Source: Candidatus Rokuibacteriota bacterium
GTDB taxonomy: Bacteria; Methylomirabilota; Methylomirabilia; Rokubacteriales; CSP1-6
Length of the DNA: 64,000 bases
Assembly: GCA_003220225.1 (NCBI GenBank)
Contig: QHRU01000048.1
Coordinates: 40,935 to 104,934, forward strand
Direction: 5' to 3'
Shown: positions 8,554-17,017 of the stretch, piece by piece
How the letters are laid out: every line of letters begins with the position of its first letter
Numbering within the stretch: position 1 is the stretch's first letter
Translations under genes and position numbers: made by a program
Notes under the pieces: generated by a model
The model's input: only the letters and a program-made list of their open reading frames with translations
Databases searched by the model: none
What the model was told of the DNA's origin: nothing

Positions 8554-9162
8554 GACGAGGCTGCTGGTGACCGTCCGGGCCTCGAGCTCCGGGCAGTAGC
8601 TGAACCCCTCCGGCCGTGACGCCAGCAGCGGATCCAGCTCCGGGAGCAGCGCCTCCACGCTGAACGCGGACGGGCTCGCGGCGGCGAGCGCCGCGCACTC
8701 GTGCACGCCGAGCATCAGCGTGGAGATCCGCGGCTGCTCGAGGGAGTGTGCCAGCAGCAGGTACGCGGGCTGGTACAGGCTCACCGCACGTTCGACGAAA
8801 TGCGCGAGCGCGGCCAGCACCGGCGCCGAGTAGCCGGGCCGCGCGGTCAGCAGGAGCATGGCGAGCACGGAGGCGTGCAGCGGCACCCGCCGGAACTCGC
8901 GCACGACGATCAGGGTGTGGTCGCCGGGCTCGCTCACCGGCGTGGGCGGCGCCCAGGCCTTTGCGTCGTGGACCGTGTAGACCGCGAAGCGCGTCAGGTC
9001 GTCCTGACTGCGGAAGCGTGAGCGTGCATGGACGCGCGCGTCGAAGAGATCGTCGGCGACGGCGATCCCGTCGAGAGGGCCTGCCGACGCCATCGAGCGG
9101 TACAGCCTGAGGCCGCGCATCCAGACCGGCCGCGTGCGAAGCATGCGTGCGGCAAGGAGCAA
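8536..9162 (-). CDS. Conserved hypothetical, possible ABM-fold domain
   Basis: I do not recognise a named family. The 208-residue protein has two similar halves containing beta-rich, tryptophan/tyrosine-poor segments. The second half (LLLTARPGYSAPVLAAL to near the end) looks like an antibiotic-biosynthesis-monooxygenase (dimeric ferredoxin-like) fold. The start shown is TTG; an ATG lies 18 nt further in (9144). It has no signal peptide or membrane segment and faces the opposite way to its neighbours. Confidence 0.5.
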   Translation of the reverse strand: MLLAARMLRTRPVWMRGLRLYRSMASAGPLDGIAVADDLFDARVHARSRFRSQDDLTRFAVYTVHDAKAWAPPTPVSEPGDHTLIVVREFRRVPLHASVLAMLLLTARPGYSAPVLAALAHFVERAVSLYQPAYLLLAHSLEQPRISTLMLGVHECAALAAASPSAFSVEALLPELDPLLASRPEGFSYCPELEARTVTSSLVSPYAV

Positions 9163-9429
9163 CTCGCGTGCCGCCCGGCGGTACCTCGCTTCCTTTGGTC
9201 CGGCGCGGAGATGCGCGACATCCCAGATTTTTCAAACGTTCACGTCCGTTCGCGCCCGACGGCAGGCCGTCAGAGGCGTAACGAGGCCGACGCAGCGTTG
9301 TAAGGCCGGGATTTGGCGGCGTTTCCGCGCAGCCACCCATCGGTTGGGTAAACTTTTTCACAGAAAAACTCAATCTGCGCTTCGACTTAGCGCGCGCTCG
9401 TGTGATGATTTGAGTGAGGAGCCGCGGCA

Positions 9430-10944
9430 CTGTCAGCCGAGATCCTTTACCGGTACGCGAACCTCGTACTCGCTGTGTCGGCGCTCGGCGTCGCGACGCT
9501 CATCGTCGCGGCCATCGGACGGCGGCGGGCGTGGCAGCCGGAGCCACTGGGGGTGGTGTTCTGCCTCGTCTTCCTGGCCATCGGCGTCCGGGCGGCGGTC
9601 CGGGTCTGGACGGGCAGCGTGGCGGTGGCCACGCCGGCCCTGGTGGTGGTCGACTGGCTGGCGGCGGCGGCCGCGGTGGCGTTTCTGTCGCTCCACGCCC
9701 GGTACGGCGTGTTCATCGACAACGCGGAGATGGTCCGCGACTACGCTGAGAAGGATCGCCAGGCGCGCGCGCTCGCGCAGGTCAACGCAGAGCTGCGGCG
9801 CCTCGACGAGCTGAAGTCGGAGTTCCTCGCGATGGTGAGCCACGAGCTGCGCACGCCACTGACCGCGATCGTCGGCTACAGCCGGCTCCTCCTGCGCCAG
9901 GCGCACGGCACGCTCACGCCGAAGCAGATCGAGTATCAGGAGGCGATCTTCCGGGGCGCGCAGCGCCTGAACGACCTTATCAACGATCTGCTCGACGTCT
10001 CGCGCCTCGAGGCGGGACGCATCGAGCTGACGCCCCGCTCCCTCGACCTGCGCCAGGTCGTCGGGCAGGTCGGGACGGTGGTGACCGCGGCCGCGCAGGC
10101 GCGTCGCATCCACATCCGCACCGTGCTGCCGCCCGACCTGCCGTCGGTGCAGGCCGATGCCTCGCGGCTGCAGCAGATCCTCGTCAACCTCGTCGGCAAC
10201 GCCGTGAAGTTCAGCACGCCGGGCGGCGAGATCCGGATCCTGGCCGGCCGGCAGCGCGAGCAGGTGTGGGTGGCGGTGGAGGACGACGGCGTCGGGATCG
10301 CCAAGGACGAGCTGGGACGGATCTGGGATCCGTTCTACCAGGTCGAGGCGCCCATGCGGCGCCGCCACGGCGGCTCGGGGCTCGGCCTCGCCATCGTTCG
10401 GCGCCTCGTCGAGCTGCACGGCGGCGTCGTCCGCGTGGAGAGCGAGGGCGAGGGCCGCGGCAGCCGCTTCACCTTCACGCTGCCCGTGGCCACGCTGCCC
10501 GCCGACACGAGCGCGCAGACGGTTGAGCCACTGCTGCAGCTCGAGCTGGTGCTTGCGGGCCGCGAGGTGCTCGTCGTGGAGGACGAGCGCGCGACGCAGG
10601 AGCTGATACGCGCGGTGGTGGAGGATCTGTTGGGTGGCCGCGCGCGCATCTGTGACAGCGGCGAGCACTGCCTGCAGCTCGCGCGCGAGCGTACGCCCGC
10701 CCTGGTGCTGCTGGATCTCATGCTGCCGGGGCTGAGCGGTTGGGAGGTCGCGCGGCGGCTGCGCCAGGATCCACGCACCTCGTCGGTGCCGATCATCGCG
10801 GTCTCCGCGCTCTCGCGGCCCCAGGAGCGCGAGTCGGCGCTGCACGCCGGCTGCGACGCCTACGTGGCGAAGCCGTTCACGCCGGACGAGCTGGCGCGGC
10901 TGATGGCCACGACGCTCGATACCCAGGACGTGACGACGCCATGA
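9430..10944 (+). CDS. Membrane hybrid sensor histidine kinase with C-terminal receiver
   Basis: Order: two or three membrane helices within the first 90 residues, HisKA with SHELRTPLT (phosphoacceptor His), HATPase with N box NLVGNAVKF, G1 DDGVGIAK and G2 GGSGLGLAIV, then a receiver with LVLLDLMLPGLSGWEVA (phospho-Asp) and YVAKPF (Lys). The start is placed at CTG 9430: GAGGAG lies 8 nt before it, an in-frame TGA sits at 9415, and the added residues complete the first membrane helix. The next standard start is GTG 9475. It overlaps the following kinase gene (ATGA), so the two likely form one phosphorelay. Confidence 0.85.
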   Translation: MSAEILYRYANLVLAVSALGVATLIVAAIGRRRAWQPEPLGVVFCLVFLAIGVRAAVRVWTGSVAVATPALVVVDWLAAAAAVAFLSLHARYGVFIDNAEMVRDYAEKDRQARALAQVNAELRRLDELKSEFLAMVSHELRTPLTAIVGYSRLLLRQAHGTLTPKQIEYQEAIFRGAQRLNDLINDLLDVSRLEAGRIELTPRSLDLRQVVGQVGTVVTAAAQARRIHIRTVLPPDLPSVQADASRLQQILVNLVGNAVKFSTPGGEIRILAGRQREQVWVAVEDDGVGIAKDELGRIWDPFYQVEAPMRRRHGGSGLGLAIVRRLVELHGGVVRVESEGEGRGSRFTFTLPVATLPADTSAQTVEPLLQLELVLAGREVLVVEDERATQELIRAVVEDLLGGRARICDSGEHCLQLARERTPALVLLDLMLPGLSGWEVARRLRQDPRTSSVPIIAVSALSRPQERESALHAGCDAYVAKPFTPDELARLMATTLDTQDVTTP

Positions 10945-13280
10945 AGACGCAGGCCGCGCGCATCCTCGTCGTCGAAGACAACGCCGACACCGCCGCCCTC
11001 CTGCGCGATCTGCTCGAGGGCGAGGGCTATGAGGTCGAGACGGCGGCCACCGGCGAGGCGGCCTTCGAGGCCCTCGCGGTGGCGCCCGACATCGACCTGA
11101 TGGTGCTCGACCTCATGCTGCCCGGTATGAGCGGCTACGAGGTCATCGAGCGCCTGCGCGCGCAGGCGGAGCTGTCCGATCTGCCGATCCTCGTGCTCAG
11201 CGCGCTCGGCAGCGCCTCAGCCCGCGTGCGGGGCCTGCGCGAGGGCGCCGACGACTACATGACCAAGCCGTTCCTGCCCGAGGAGATCGTCGCGCGCGCG
11301 CGCACGCTGGTCACGCGCAAGCTCCTGGCGCGGCGCACGGGCGAGCTGGAGGCGCTGAGCCGCATCGCGCAGGCCGCGCTCACTGCGCCCAGCCCCGAGC
11401 TCCTGCTCTTCCGCTTGGTCGAGATCGTCGTCGAGGTGTTCAACGCCGACGTCGCCGTCATCTACATGCTGGACGAGGCGCGCGCCGAGCTGCGTCCGCG
11501 CGCGGCCGTCGGCCTGCCGCCCGGCGTCGAGCCGGCGCCGATCCCGATGGGCGTCGGCGCGGTGGCCACGGCCATCGCCACCCGCGAGCCCGTCCTCATC
11601 TCCGAGGGCGCCGGCGGCGTGGGCGAGCCGCTGACGCGCCGCGAGGCGTTCCGCTCGCTGATGGTGGCCCCGCTGGTCGTGGCCGGCTTCCCCATCGGCG
11701 TGCTCGAGGTGGCGTGTCGCACGCGGCGGCTCGGCGGTCGCGCCGACCGGCTGCTGCGCATCGTGGCCGATCGCGCGGCGGTGGCCATCGAGCACGCGCG
11801 CCTCGAGAACGAGGCGCGCGAGCTGGCGGACGTCGTCCGGCGCATCGGCGAGGGGGTCGTGGTCGCCGACGGCGACGACCGCATCGTCTTCGCCAACCGC
11901 GCCTTCCACGAGATGATCGGCGCCAGCGACTCGCTGGTCGGTGTCCGCTGGACGGACTTCCTGGCCGGCGCCCAGGACGTGGCCGTGCTCACCGCGCAGA
12001 TGCGCGCGCCGTCGTTCCAGGGCGAGGTGCTCCTGCTCACGCGCGCGGGCGATCCGAGGCCGGTGCTGGCCACGCTGTCGGCGGCCGAGCGGCACGACGG
12101 CGGCGGCATCCAGCGCATCGGCGTCTTCCGTGACATCAGCCGCGAGCACGAGCTACGCTTCCGCGTGATCCGCGAGCAGAAGTTCCGCACGCTCGGCTCG
12201 CTCGCCGCCGGCGTCGCCCACAACATCAACAACCGGCTGACGCCGGTGCTGGGATGGACGGAGATGCTCCAGGAGCGCCTCGGCGCCGACAAGGCGATCG
12301 CGCGCGACGAGCTCAAGCACGCGCTCACTGTCATCCACCAGGGCGCCTCCGACAGCGTGGAAACGGTGCGGCGGCTCCAGGAATACTCGCGGCCGGCGCG
12401 GGTGAAGGGTCCCGAAGCGGTGCAGCTGCGCGACGTGCTCGAGCAGCTGCTGGCGCTTACGCGGCCGCAATGGGACAACGAGGCCGCGCGGCGAGGCATC
12501 CGCTACGAGATCGAGCTCAAGGCCGACCCGGCGCCCGCCGTCCTCGCCGTCGCCAGCGAGGTGCGCGAGGCGCTCCTGAATATTCTCGAAAACGCGCTCA
12601 CGGCCATGCCGCAGGGCGGGCGGCTCACCCTGCACGTGCATGGCGAGGCCGATCGCGCGGTCGTGTCGATCTCCGACACCGGCAAGGGGATGAGCGCCGA
12701 GGTGCAGCGCCTGGCCTTCGAGCCGTTCTTCACCACGCGCAGCACCGAGGGCGGCACCGGCCTGGGCCTGAGCCTCGCGCAGGAGATCGTGCAGCGCTAC
12801 CGCGGCACGATCGCGCTCTCGAGCGGCGAAGGCGCGGGCACCACCTTCACGCTGTCCTTCCCGTCCATCACCGCGGAGGCTGCGCGCACGCCCGCCTTCC
12901 TGCCGACGCTCGAGCCGCTGCGGATCCTGGCCGTCGAGGACGAGCCGGACGTACTCGACGTGCTGCGCGCCATGCTCACCGGCGCCGGCCACACGGTGGT
13001 CACGGCCGCCTCCGGTCGCGAGGCGCTCGATCTCTTCGAGCGCGAGGCGGTCGATCTCGTCATCACCGACCTCGGCATGCCGGGCATGACGGGCTTGACG
13101 CTCGCCCAGGAGCTGAAGCGGCGGCGCGCGGTCCCGGTGCTACTGCTCACCGGGTGGGCCGACGAGCTGGACGCCGCGACGGCGCCGTCGGTCGACCTGG
13201 TCGTGGCCAAGCCCTTCACGCGCGAGCGTCTGTTCGAGGCGCTGGCGCACACGCTGCCCGACCGCGTCCGGCCGGCCTGA
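10941..13280 (+). CDS. REC-GAF-PAS-histidine kinase-REC hybrid protein
   Basis: A 779-residue soluble signalling protein. Order: receiver (residues 5-120, LMVLDLMLPGMSGYEVI, MTKPF), GAF (about 145-290), PAS (about 300-395, FANRAFHEMIG), HisKA with GVAHNINNRLTP, HATPase with NILENALTAM, DTGKGMS and GGTGLGLSLA, and a terminal receiver (LVITDLGMPGMTGLT, VAKPF). The H-box has Asn after the phosphoacceptor His, where Glu or Asp is usual. With its upstream partner it forms a multi-step phosphorelay. No DNA-binding output domain is encoded nearby. Confidence 0.88.
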   Translation: MKTQAARILVVEDNADTAALLRDLLEGEGYEVETAATGEAAFEALAVAPDIDLMVLDLMLPGMSGYEVIERLRAQAELSDLPILVLSALGSASARVRGLREGADDYMTKPFLPEEIVARARTLVTRKLLARRTGELEALSRIAQAALTAPSPELLLFRLVEIVVEVFNADVAVIYMLDEARAELRPRAAVGLPPGVEPAPIPMGVGAVATAIATREPVLISEGAGGVGEPLTRREAFRSLMVAPLVVAGFPIGVLEVACRTRRLGGRADRLLRIVADRAAVAIEHARLENEARELADVVRRIGEGVVVADGDDRIVFANRAFHEMIGASDSLVGVRWTDFLAGAQDVAVLTAQMRAPSFQGEVLLLTRAGDPRPVLATLSAAERHDGGGIQRIGVFRDISREHELRFRVIREQKFRTLGSLAAGVAHNINNRLTPVLGWTEMLQERLGADKAIARDELKHALTVIHQGASDSVETVRRLQEYSRPARVKGPEAVQLRDVLEQLLALTRPQWDNEAARRGIRYEIELKADPAPAVLAVASEVREALLNILENALTAMPQGGRLTLHVHGEADRAVVSISDTGKGMSAEVQRLAFEPFFTTRSTEGGTGLGLSLAQEIVQRYRGTIALSSGEGAGTTFTLSFPSITAEAARTPAFLPTLEPLRILAVEDEPDVLDVLRAMLTGAGHTVVTAASGREALDLFEREAVDLVITDLGMPGMTGLTLAQELKRRRAVPVLLLTGWADELDAATAPSVDLVVAKPFTRERLFEALAHTLPDRVRPA

Positions 13281-13315
13281 GCCGGCTCTTCATCCGGACG
13301 GCGCCCACGAGCGCG

Positions 13316-13816
13316 ATGAACATCCTCACGGTCAATCTGCTCTTCAGCACGCTCGTGTTCGGGATCGCCGCCAGGATCTACGTCCTCCCGCGCCTTCGCG
13401 ACTGGGGACGCGAGCGCGTGCTCACCGCGATCCTCGTGCTTCATTCGTTCCGGCACCTCGGCCTGATGTTCCTCGCGCCCGGGGCCGTCTATGTGGGCCT
13501 TCCGCCGGCTTTCGCCCGTCCTGCGGCGCTCGGCGACCTCATCGCGGCGCTGCTCGCCCTGGTGGCGCTCGCGGCGGTGAGGCGCCGCGATGAGGCCGGC
13601 CGCCTTCTCGTGTGGATCTTCAACGTCGAGGGGTCGCTCGACCTCCTGGTGGCGATCGTCCTGGCAACGGCCAACCGAGCGGCGCCGTACATGGGACCGG
13701 CCTACTGGATTCCGGCCTTCTGGGTGCCGGCGCTGCTGGTGACGCACTACATCGCGTTCGTCGTGCTCGTGAAGCACTGGCCGCGCGCGCAGGAAGGACG
13801 ACGGGCATCACGTTAA
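13316..13816 (+). CDS. Small integral membrane protein, unknown function
   Basis: A 166-residue protein with about four to five hydrophobic helices (ILTVNLLFSTLVFGIAA; LGDLIAALLALVALAAV; LDLLVAIVLATA; FWVPALLVTHYIAFVVLV). The conserved-looking polar spots HSFRHLGL and FNVEGSLDLL sit between helices. It follows the sensor kinase operon by 35 bp. I cannot assign a function. Confidence 0.6.
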   Translation: MNILTVNLLFSTLVFGIAARIYVLPRLRDWGRERVLTAILVLHSFRHLGLMFLAPGAVYVGLPPAFARPAALGDLIAALLALVALAAVRRRDEAGRLLVWIFNVEGSLDLLVAIVLATANRAAPYMGPAYWIPAFWVPALLVTHYIAFVVLVKHWPRAQEGRRASR

Positions 13817-13831
13817 CGATGCGACCTCGGC

Positions 13832-14149
13832 GTGCGTTCCTGCTCTGGAGCGCAGCGGCTACGGTATACGTACTACTCTCGCTGGTGGCAGTTCTTCGCG
13901 CCGTCCTTGGACTCGCTACGCACGGCCATCCAAACGGGCTGGAGGTTGATGTGGATCTTTGGCCCACTCGCCACCTTGATTTACGGGATGGGTGGCCCGG
14001 CCTTTTATCTGGTCGAGACGGTGTTGCTCCTGGCGCTCTCCATCACCGCTAGCACACGTCGAACGCGAGCATCGGCGGCCGTCTTCATCGCCTGCGGTCT
14101 TGTCCTGTGGATTGCGTCGGGCGTCCTGGCGATGGTCGTATTGGTTTAG
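13832..14149 (+). CDS. Small membrane protein, possibly frameshifted N-terminus
   Basis: The C-terminal 70 residues look coding (aromatic-rich WRLMWIFGPLATLIYGMGG, then two hydrophobic helices). The N-terminus in this frame (GTG start) is unconvincing. A plausible hydrophobic N-terminus, RAFLLWSAAATVYVLLSLVA, starts at ATG 13819 in the next frame. Either the gene is short and starts with GTG, or one base was lost near 13870-13930. GC content is visibly lower than in the neighbours. Confidence 0.35.
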   Translation: MRSCSGAQRLRYTYYSRWWQFFAPSLDSLRTAIQTGWRLMWIFGPLATLIYGMGGPAFYLVETVLLLALSITASTRRTRASAAVFIACGLVLWIASGVLAMVVLV

Positions 14150-14183
14150 GTCGGTCTGCCGACCGATCGCGGCGGCGCGGGCC

Positions 14184-14585
14184 CTAACGCAGGTGGATCT
14201 TGCCGCCGCCGGGTAGCCCGCCCTTGGGATCGAAGCCCGGGGGCAGGGTCGGCGGCACCACGATCTGGGACGCGGCCTCGCGGCGCAGCTCCTCCAGCTC
14301 GCGACGGGTGCGTTCGATGGCCGCGGTGGCGCCGGCGGCGAACTTCTCGATGGCGTCGGCCAGCGACGTCGCGTCGATCTCGAAGACGAGCGGCAGCAGG
14401 CCCGCCTGCGTCAGCAGCTGGGCTTCGCCGACGTAGACGACCGGGCGGCCGGGGTCGGGCGAGCCGTCGGTCTTGATCGGCGTCATCACGCGCAGGGTCC
14501 CCACGCGACGGTCGGTGATCACGTCCTCCCGGTACAGGGAGGTCGGGTCCATTCTGGGCTCGCCGGTCCGCATCTCGGGCGCCAT
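14184..14585 (-). CDS. Conserved hypothetical protein (133 aa)
   Basis: A soluble protein with a strand-rich first half (VGTLRVMTPIKTDGSP, VVYVGEAQLLTQAGLLPLVF), a helix that could coil (ATAAIERTRRELEELRRE) and a glycine/proline-rich tail. I recognise no family. It starts 4 bp past the end of uppP, so it is likely the last gene of the minus-strand unit with uppP and the enoyl reductase. Confidence 0.55.
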   Translation of the reverse strand: MAPEMRTGEPRMDPTSLYREDVITDRRVGTLRVMTPIKTDGSPDPGRPVVYVGEAQLLTQAGLLPLVFEIDATSLADAIEKFAAGATAAIERTRRELEELRREAASQIVVPPTLPPGFDPKGGLPGGGKIHLR

Positions 14586-14589
14586 GCCC

Positions 14590-15408
14590 CTAACGATACC
14601 AGACGGCGACGATGACCGCGGCCAGCGCGAGGCGGTAGATGATGAACGGCAGCAGCGAGCGGCGCTTGAGGTAGTTCACCAGGAACCACACGGCGAACCA
14701 GCCCGCCAGGAACGAGACGAGCAGGGCGACCAGGATCGGACCCGTGTCGCCGACGCGCTCGCCGGCGCGGATGAGGTGCAGCGCCTCCTTCATCCCCGCG
14801 CCCGCAGTGATCGGGATGCCGAGCAGGAACGCGTAGCGCGCCGCCGTCGCGCGGTCGAGGCCGGCGAAGAGCCCGGTGGTGATCGTGATGCCCGACCGCG
14901 ACGTCCCCGGGACGAGCGCCAGGGTCTGCGCGATGCCGACGACGATCCCCTGGGCCCAGCCGACGTGCTCCAGCGGATCGTCGGGCCGATCGCCGGGATT
15001 GGGGTGCGTGCGCCGTGGCGGCGGCGCCGGGCGCGCGTGCCGATCGGCGAGCAGCATCACGAGGGCCCAGAGCGCCGTGGTGCCCGCGATCAGCAGTGGC
15101 GCGCGGAAGTTGGTCTCGACGTGCTTGCCGAAGACCAGGCCGGCCACGGCGCCGGGGATCGTCGCGAGCACGATGATCACGCCGAGCCGGCGGTCCAGCG
15201 CGCCGCTGAAGAGCGCGAAGATCTCACTGCGGAAGTAGGCCAGCAGCGCCGCGAGCGTGCCCAGATGCAGCGCCGCGTCCACCGCGAGGCCCTGGTCCGG
15301 CCAGCCGAAGACGTGAGGCACGAGGATCAGGTGCCCGGAAGACGAGACGGGCAGGAACTCGGTCAGGCCCTGGACGAGGCCCAGGACCAGCGCGTGGGCG
15401 TAGCTCAC
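14590..15408 (-). CDS. uppP: Undecaprenyl-diphosphatase (BacA/UppP)
   Basis: A 272-residue multi-helix membrane enzyme recycling undecaprenyl pyrophosphate for peptidoglycan and other glycans. Both family signatures are present: GLTEFLPVSSSGHL near residues 14-27 and LVPGTSRSGIT near 165. A cytoplasmic/periplasmic loop rich in proline (about 125-145) is slightly longer than usual. The GTG start overlaps the stop of the upstream reductase gene. Confidence 0.95.
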   Translation of the reverse strand: MSYAHALVLGLVQGLTEFLPVSSSGHLILVPHVFGWPDQGLAVDAALHLGTLAALLAYFRSEIFALFSGALDRRLGVIIVLATIPGAVAGLVFGKHVETNFRAPLLIAGTTALWALVMLLADRHARPAPPPRRTHPNPGDRPDDPLEHVGWAQGIVVGIAQTLALVPGTSRSGITITTGLFAGLDRATAARYAFLLGIPITAGAGMKEALHLIRAGERVGDTGPILVALLVSFLAGWFAVWFLVNYLKRRSLLPFIIYRLALAAVIVAVWYR

Positions 15409-16223
15409 CCGACGATTTCTTCGCCGCCGTCGACGCCGATCACGTTGCCGGTGATCCAGTAGGTGTCGGGGTGCGACAGCACGACGATCGCCTTGGCCAC
15501 GTCCTCGGGCGTGGTGAGACGGCCACCGGGGTTGCGCCGCCGCGCCTGCGCCATGATCTCCTCGTTCCCGGGGATCTTCTGCAGCGCGGGCGTGTTGGTG
15601 ACGCCGGCGCGGATCGAGTTGGCGGTGATGCCGCGCGGGCCCATCTCGGCGGCGAGCTGGCGGATGTTGGACTCGAGCGCGGCCTTGGCCGCCGACACCG
15701 GGCCGTAGTTCGGCAGCACGCGCGCGCCGCCCGAGGAGGTCATCGCGTAGATGCGGCCGCCGCGCGTCATGAGCCCGCGGCCGACCAGCTCCTGCGTCCA
15801 GTAGATCAGGCTGTGAGCCATCACGTCGAGCGTCATGTCCATCTGCGGCTGGGTGACGGCGTCCTTCATCGGATCGGCGATGAAGAGCTTGAGGGTCCCG
15901 AAGGCCAGCGAGTGCAGCATCACGCGCACGCGGCCCATCTCGCCGCGTGCCTCCAGGACCTTCTGCATCTCGCCGGTGACATCCGCGCGCTTCTCGTCGT
16001 CGGCGGCGTTGACGTTGAAGAAGCGCGCCTCGCGGCCGAGCGCCTTGATCTCGCTCGTGATGCGCTCGACGTTGGGCAGCGTCGCCTTGCGGTCGAGGTG
16101 CACGCCGAAGATGTTCATGCCGGCGCGCGCGAGGGCCAGGCTGACCGCCTCGCCGAAGCCCGAGGAGGCGCCGAGGACGAGGGCCCAGCCGTCGAGTCGG
16201 ATCGGAGCCGCGTCGCCAGTCAC
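15405..16223 (-). CDS. Enoyl-ACP reductase-like SDR (FabI/FabL type)
   Basis: A 272-residue Rossmann-fold protein with LVLGASSGFG at the nucleotide site. The active-site spacing is Y-x6-K (Y in NYGPVSAAK), the arrangement of FabI/FabL enoyl-ACP reductases rather than the Y-x3-K of ordinary SDRs, and MLHSLAFG precedes it. It likely reduces enoyl-ACP in fatty acid elongation, with NAD(P)H. The GTG start is preceded by TAGACT at 7 nt. Confidence 0.78.
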   Translation of the reverse strand: MTGDAAPIRLDGWALVLGASSGFGEAVSLALARAGMNIFGVHLDRKATLPNVERITSEIKALGREARFFNVNAADDEKRADVTGEMQKVLEARGEMGRVRVMLHSLAFGTLKLFIADPMKDAVTQPQMDMTLDVMAHSLIYWTQELVGRGLMTRGGRIYAMTSSGGARVLPNYGPVSAAKAALESNIRQLAAEMGPRGITANSIRAGVTNTPALQKIPGNEEIMAQARRRNPGGRLTTPEDVAKAIVVLSHPDTYWITGNVIGVDGGEEIVG

Positions 16224-16230
16224 GGCGTCA

Positions 16231-16236
16231 AGTCTA
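16231..16236 (-). promoter_or_regulatory. -10 element, leaderless enoyl reductase transcript
   Basis: Read on the minus strand, TAGACT is followed by 7 nt and then the GTG start at 16223, with no ribosome binding site. Confidence 0.45.
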
Positions 16237-16273
16237 GCATCCGCGTCGACAGCGTCGTAGAATTCGGCCCGCC

Positions 16274-17002
16274 ATGCCGAAGACGGCCGGGATCATCCTC
16301 ATCGGCAACGAGATCCTTTCCGGCAAGACGGTCGACGCCAACGCCGCCTACCTCTGCCGCGAGCTGCGCGAGCTGGGCGTGGAGGTGCGGCGCGTCGTCG
16401 TGATCCCGGACGAGGTGTCGCTGATCGCCGAGGAGGTCGCCGCGTTCAGCAAGGCGTTCGACCTCGTCTTCACCTCGGGCGGCGTGGGGCCGACGCACGA
16501 CGACGTGACGATCGAGGGCGTGGCCCGCGCGATGGGGGTGCCCGTCGTCCGCCATCCCGAGCTGGTGGCGCTGCTCGAGCGCTACTACCGCGACAAGGTC
16601 ACCGACGCGGCGCTGCGCATGGCCGAGATCCCGGAGGGCGCGGAGCTGATCACCGGGAACGGGCTGCGCTTTCCCAACGTCGCCATGCGCAACGTCTACG
16701 TGCTGCCCGGCGTGCCCGAGATCTTCCGCCGCAAGTTCGACGCCATGCGCGAGCGCTTTCGTGACGCGCCGATCCATCTCAAGAACGTCTTCGTGCGCAT
16801 CGGCGAGGGGACGCTGGCGGATTACCTCAACCGGCTGCTCGACGGGTTTCCGCTGCTGCTCGTCGGGTCCTACCCGGAGCTGTCGAATCCGGAATACCAG
16901 GTGAAGGTGACGTTGGAGTCACGCGACCGCGGGTATCTCGAGCAGGCGCTCGCCGACTTCCTGGGCCGGCTGCCGGGCGACGCGGTCGTGAAGGTCACCT
17001 GA
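16274..17002 (+). CDS. CinA/MoaB-like molybdopterin-binding-fold protein
   Basis: A 242-residue protein equal to the N-terminal COG1058 domain of CinA: GIILIGNEILSGKTVDANA at the start, TSGGVGPTHDDVT near residues 68-80 and VYVLPGVPEIFRRK near 140. The C-terminal nicotinamide mononucleotide deamidase domain of full CinA is absent. Such short forms are linked to ADP-ribose or FAD pyrophosphatase activity. It is divergent from the reductase gene. Confidence 0.85.
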   Translation: MPKTAGIILIGNEILSGKTVDANAAYLCRELRELGVEVRRVVVIPDEVSLIAEEVAAFSKAFDLVFTSGGVGPTHDDVTIEGVARAMGVPVVRHPELVALLERYYRDKVTDAALRMAEIPEGAELITGNGLRFPNVAMRNVYVLPGVPEIFRRKFDAMRERFRDAPIHLKNVFVRIGEGTLADYLNRLLDGFPLLLVGSYPELSNPEYQVKVTLESRDRGYLEQALADFLGRLPGDAVVKVT

Positions 17003-17017
17003 CGGGAACGCCCCCCG

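Noticed and set aside
13810..14190. attC-like ends (GTTAACG, CCCTAACG) around the small membrane gene
   Set aside because: They do not form a single 55-150 bp palindrome, and one of them is just the stop codon of the neighbouring gene.
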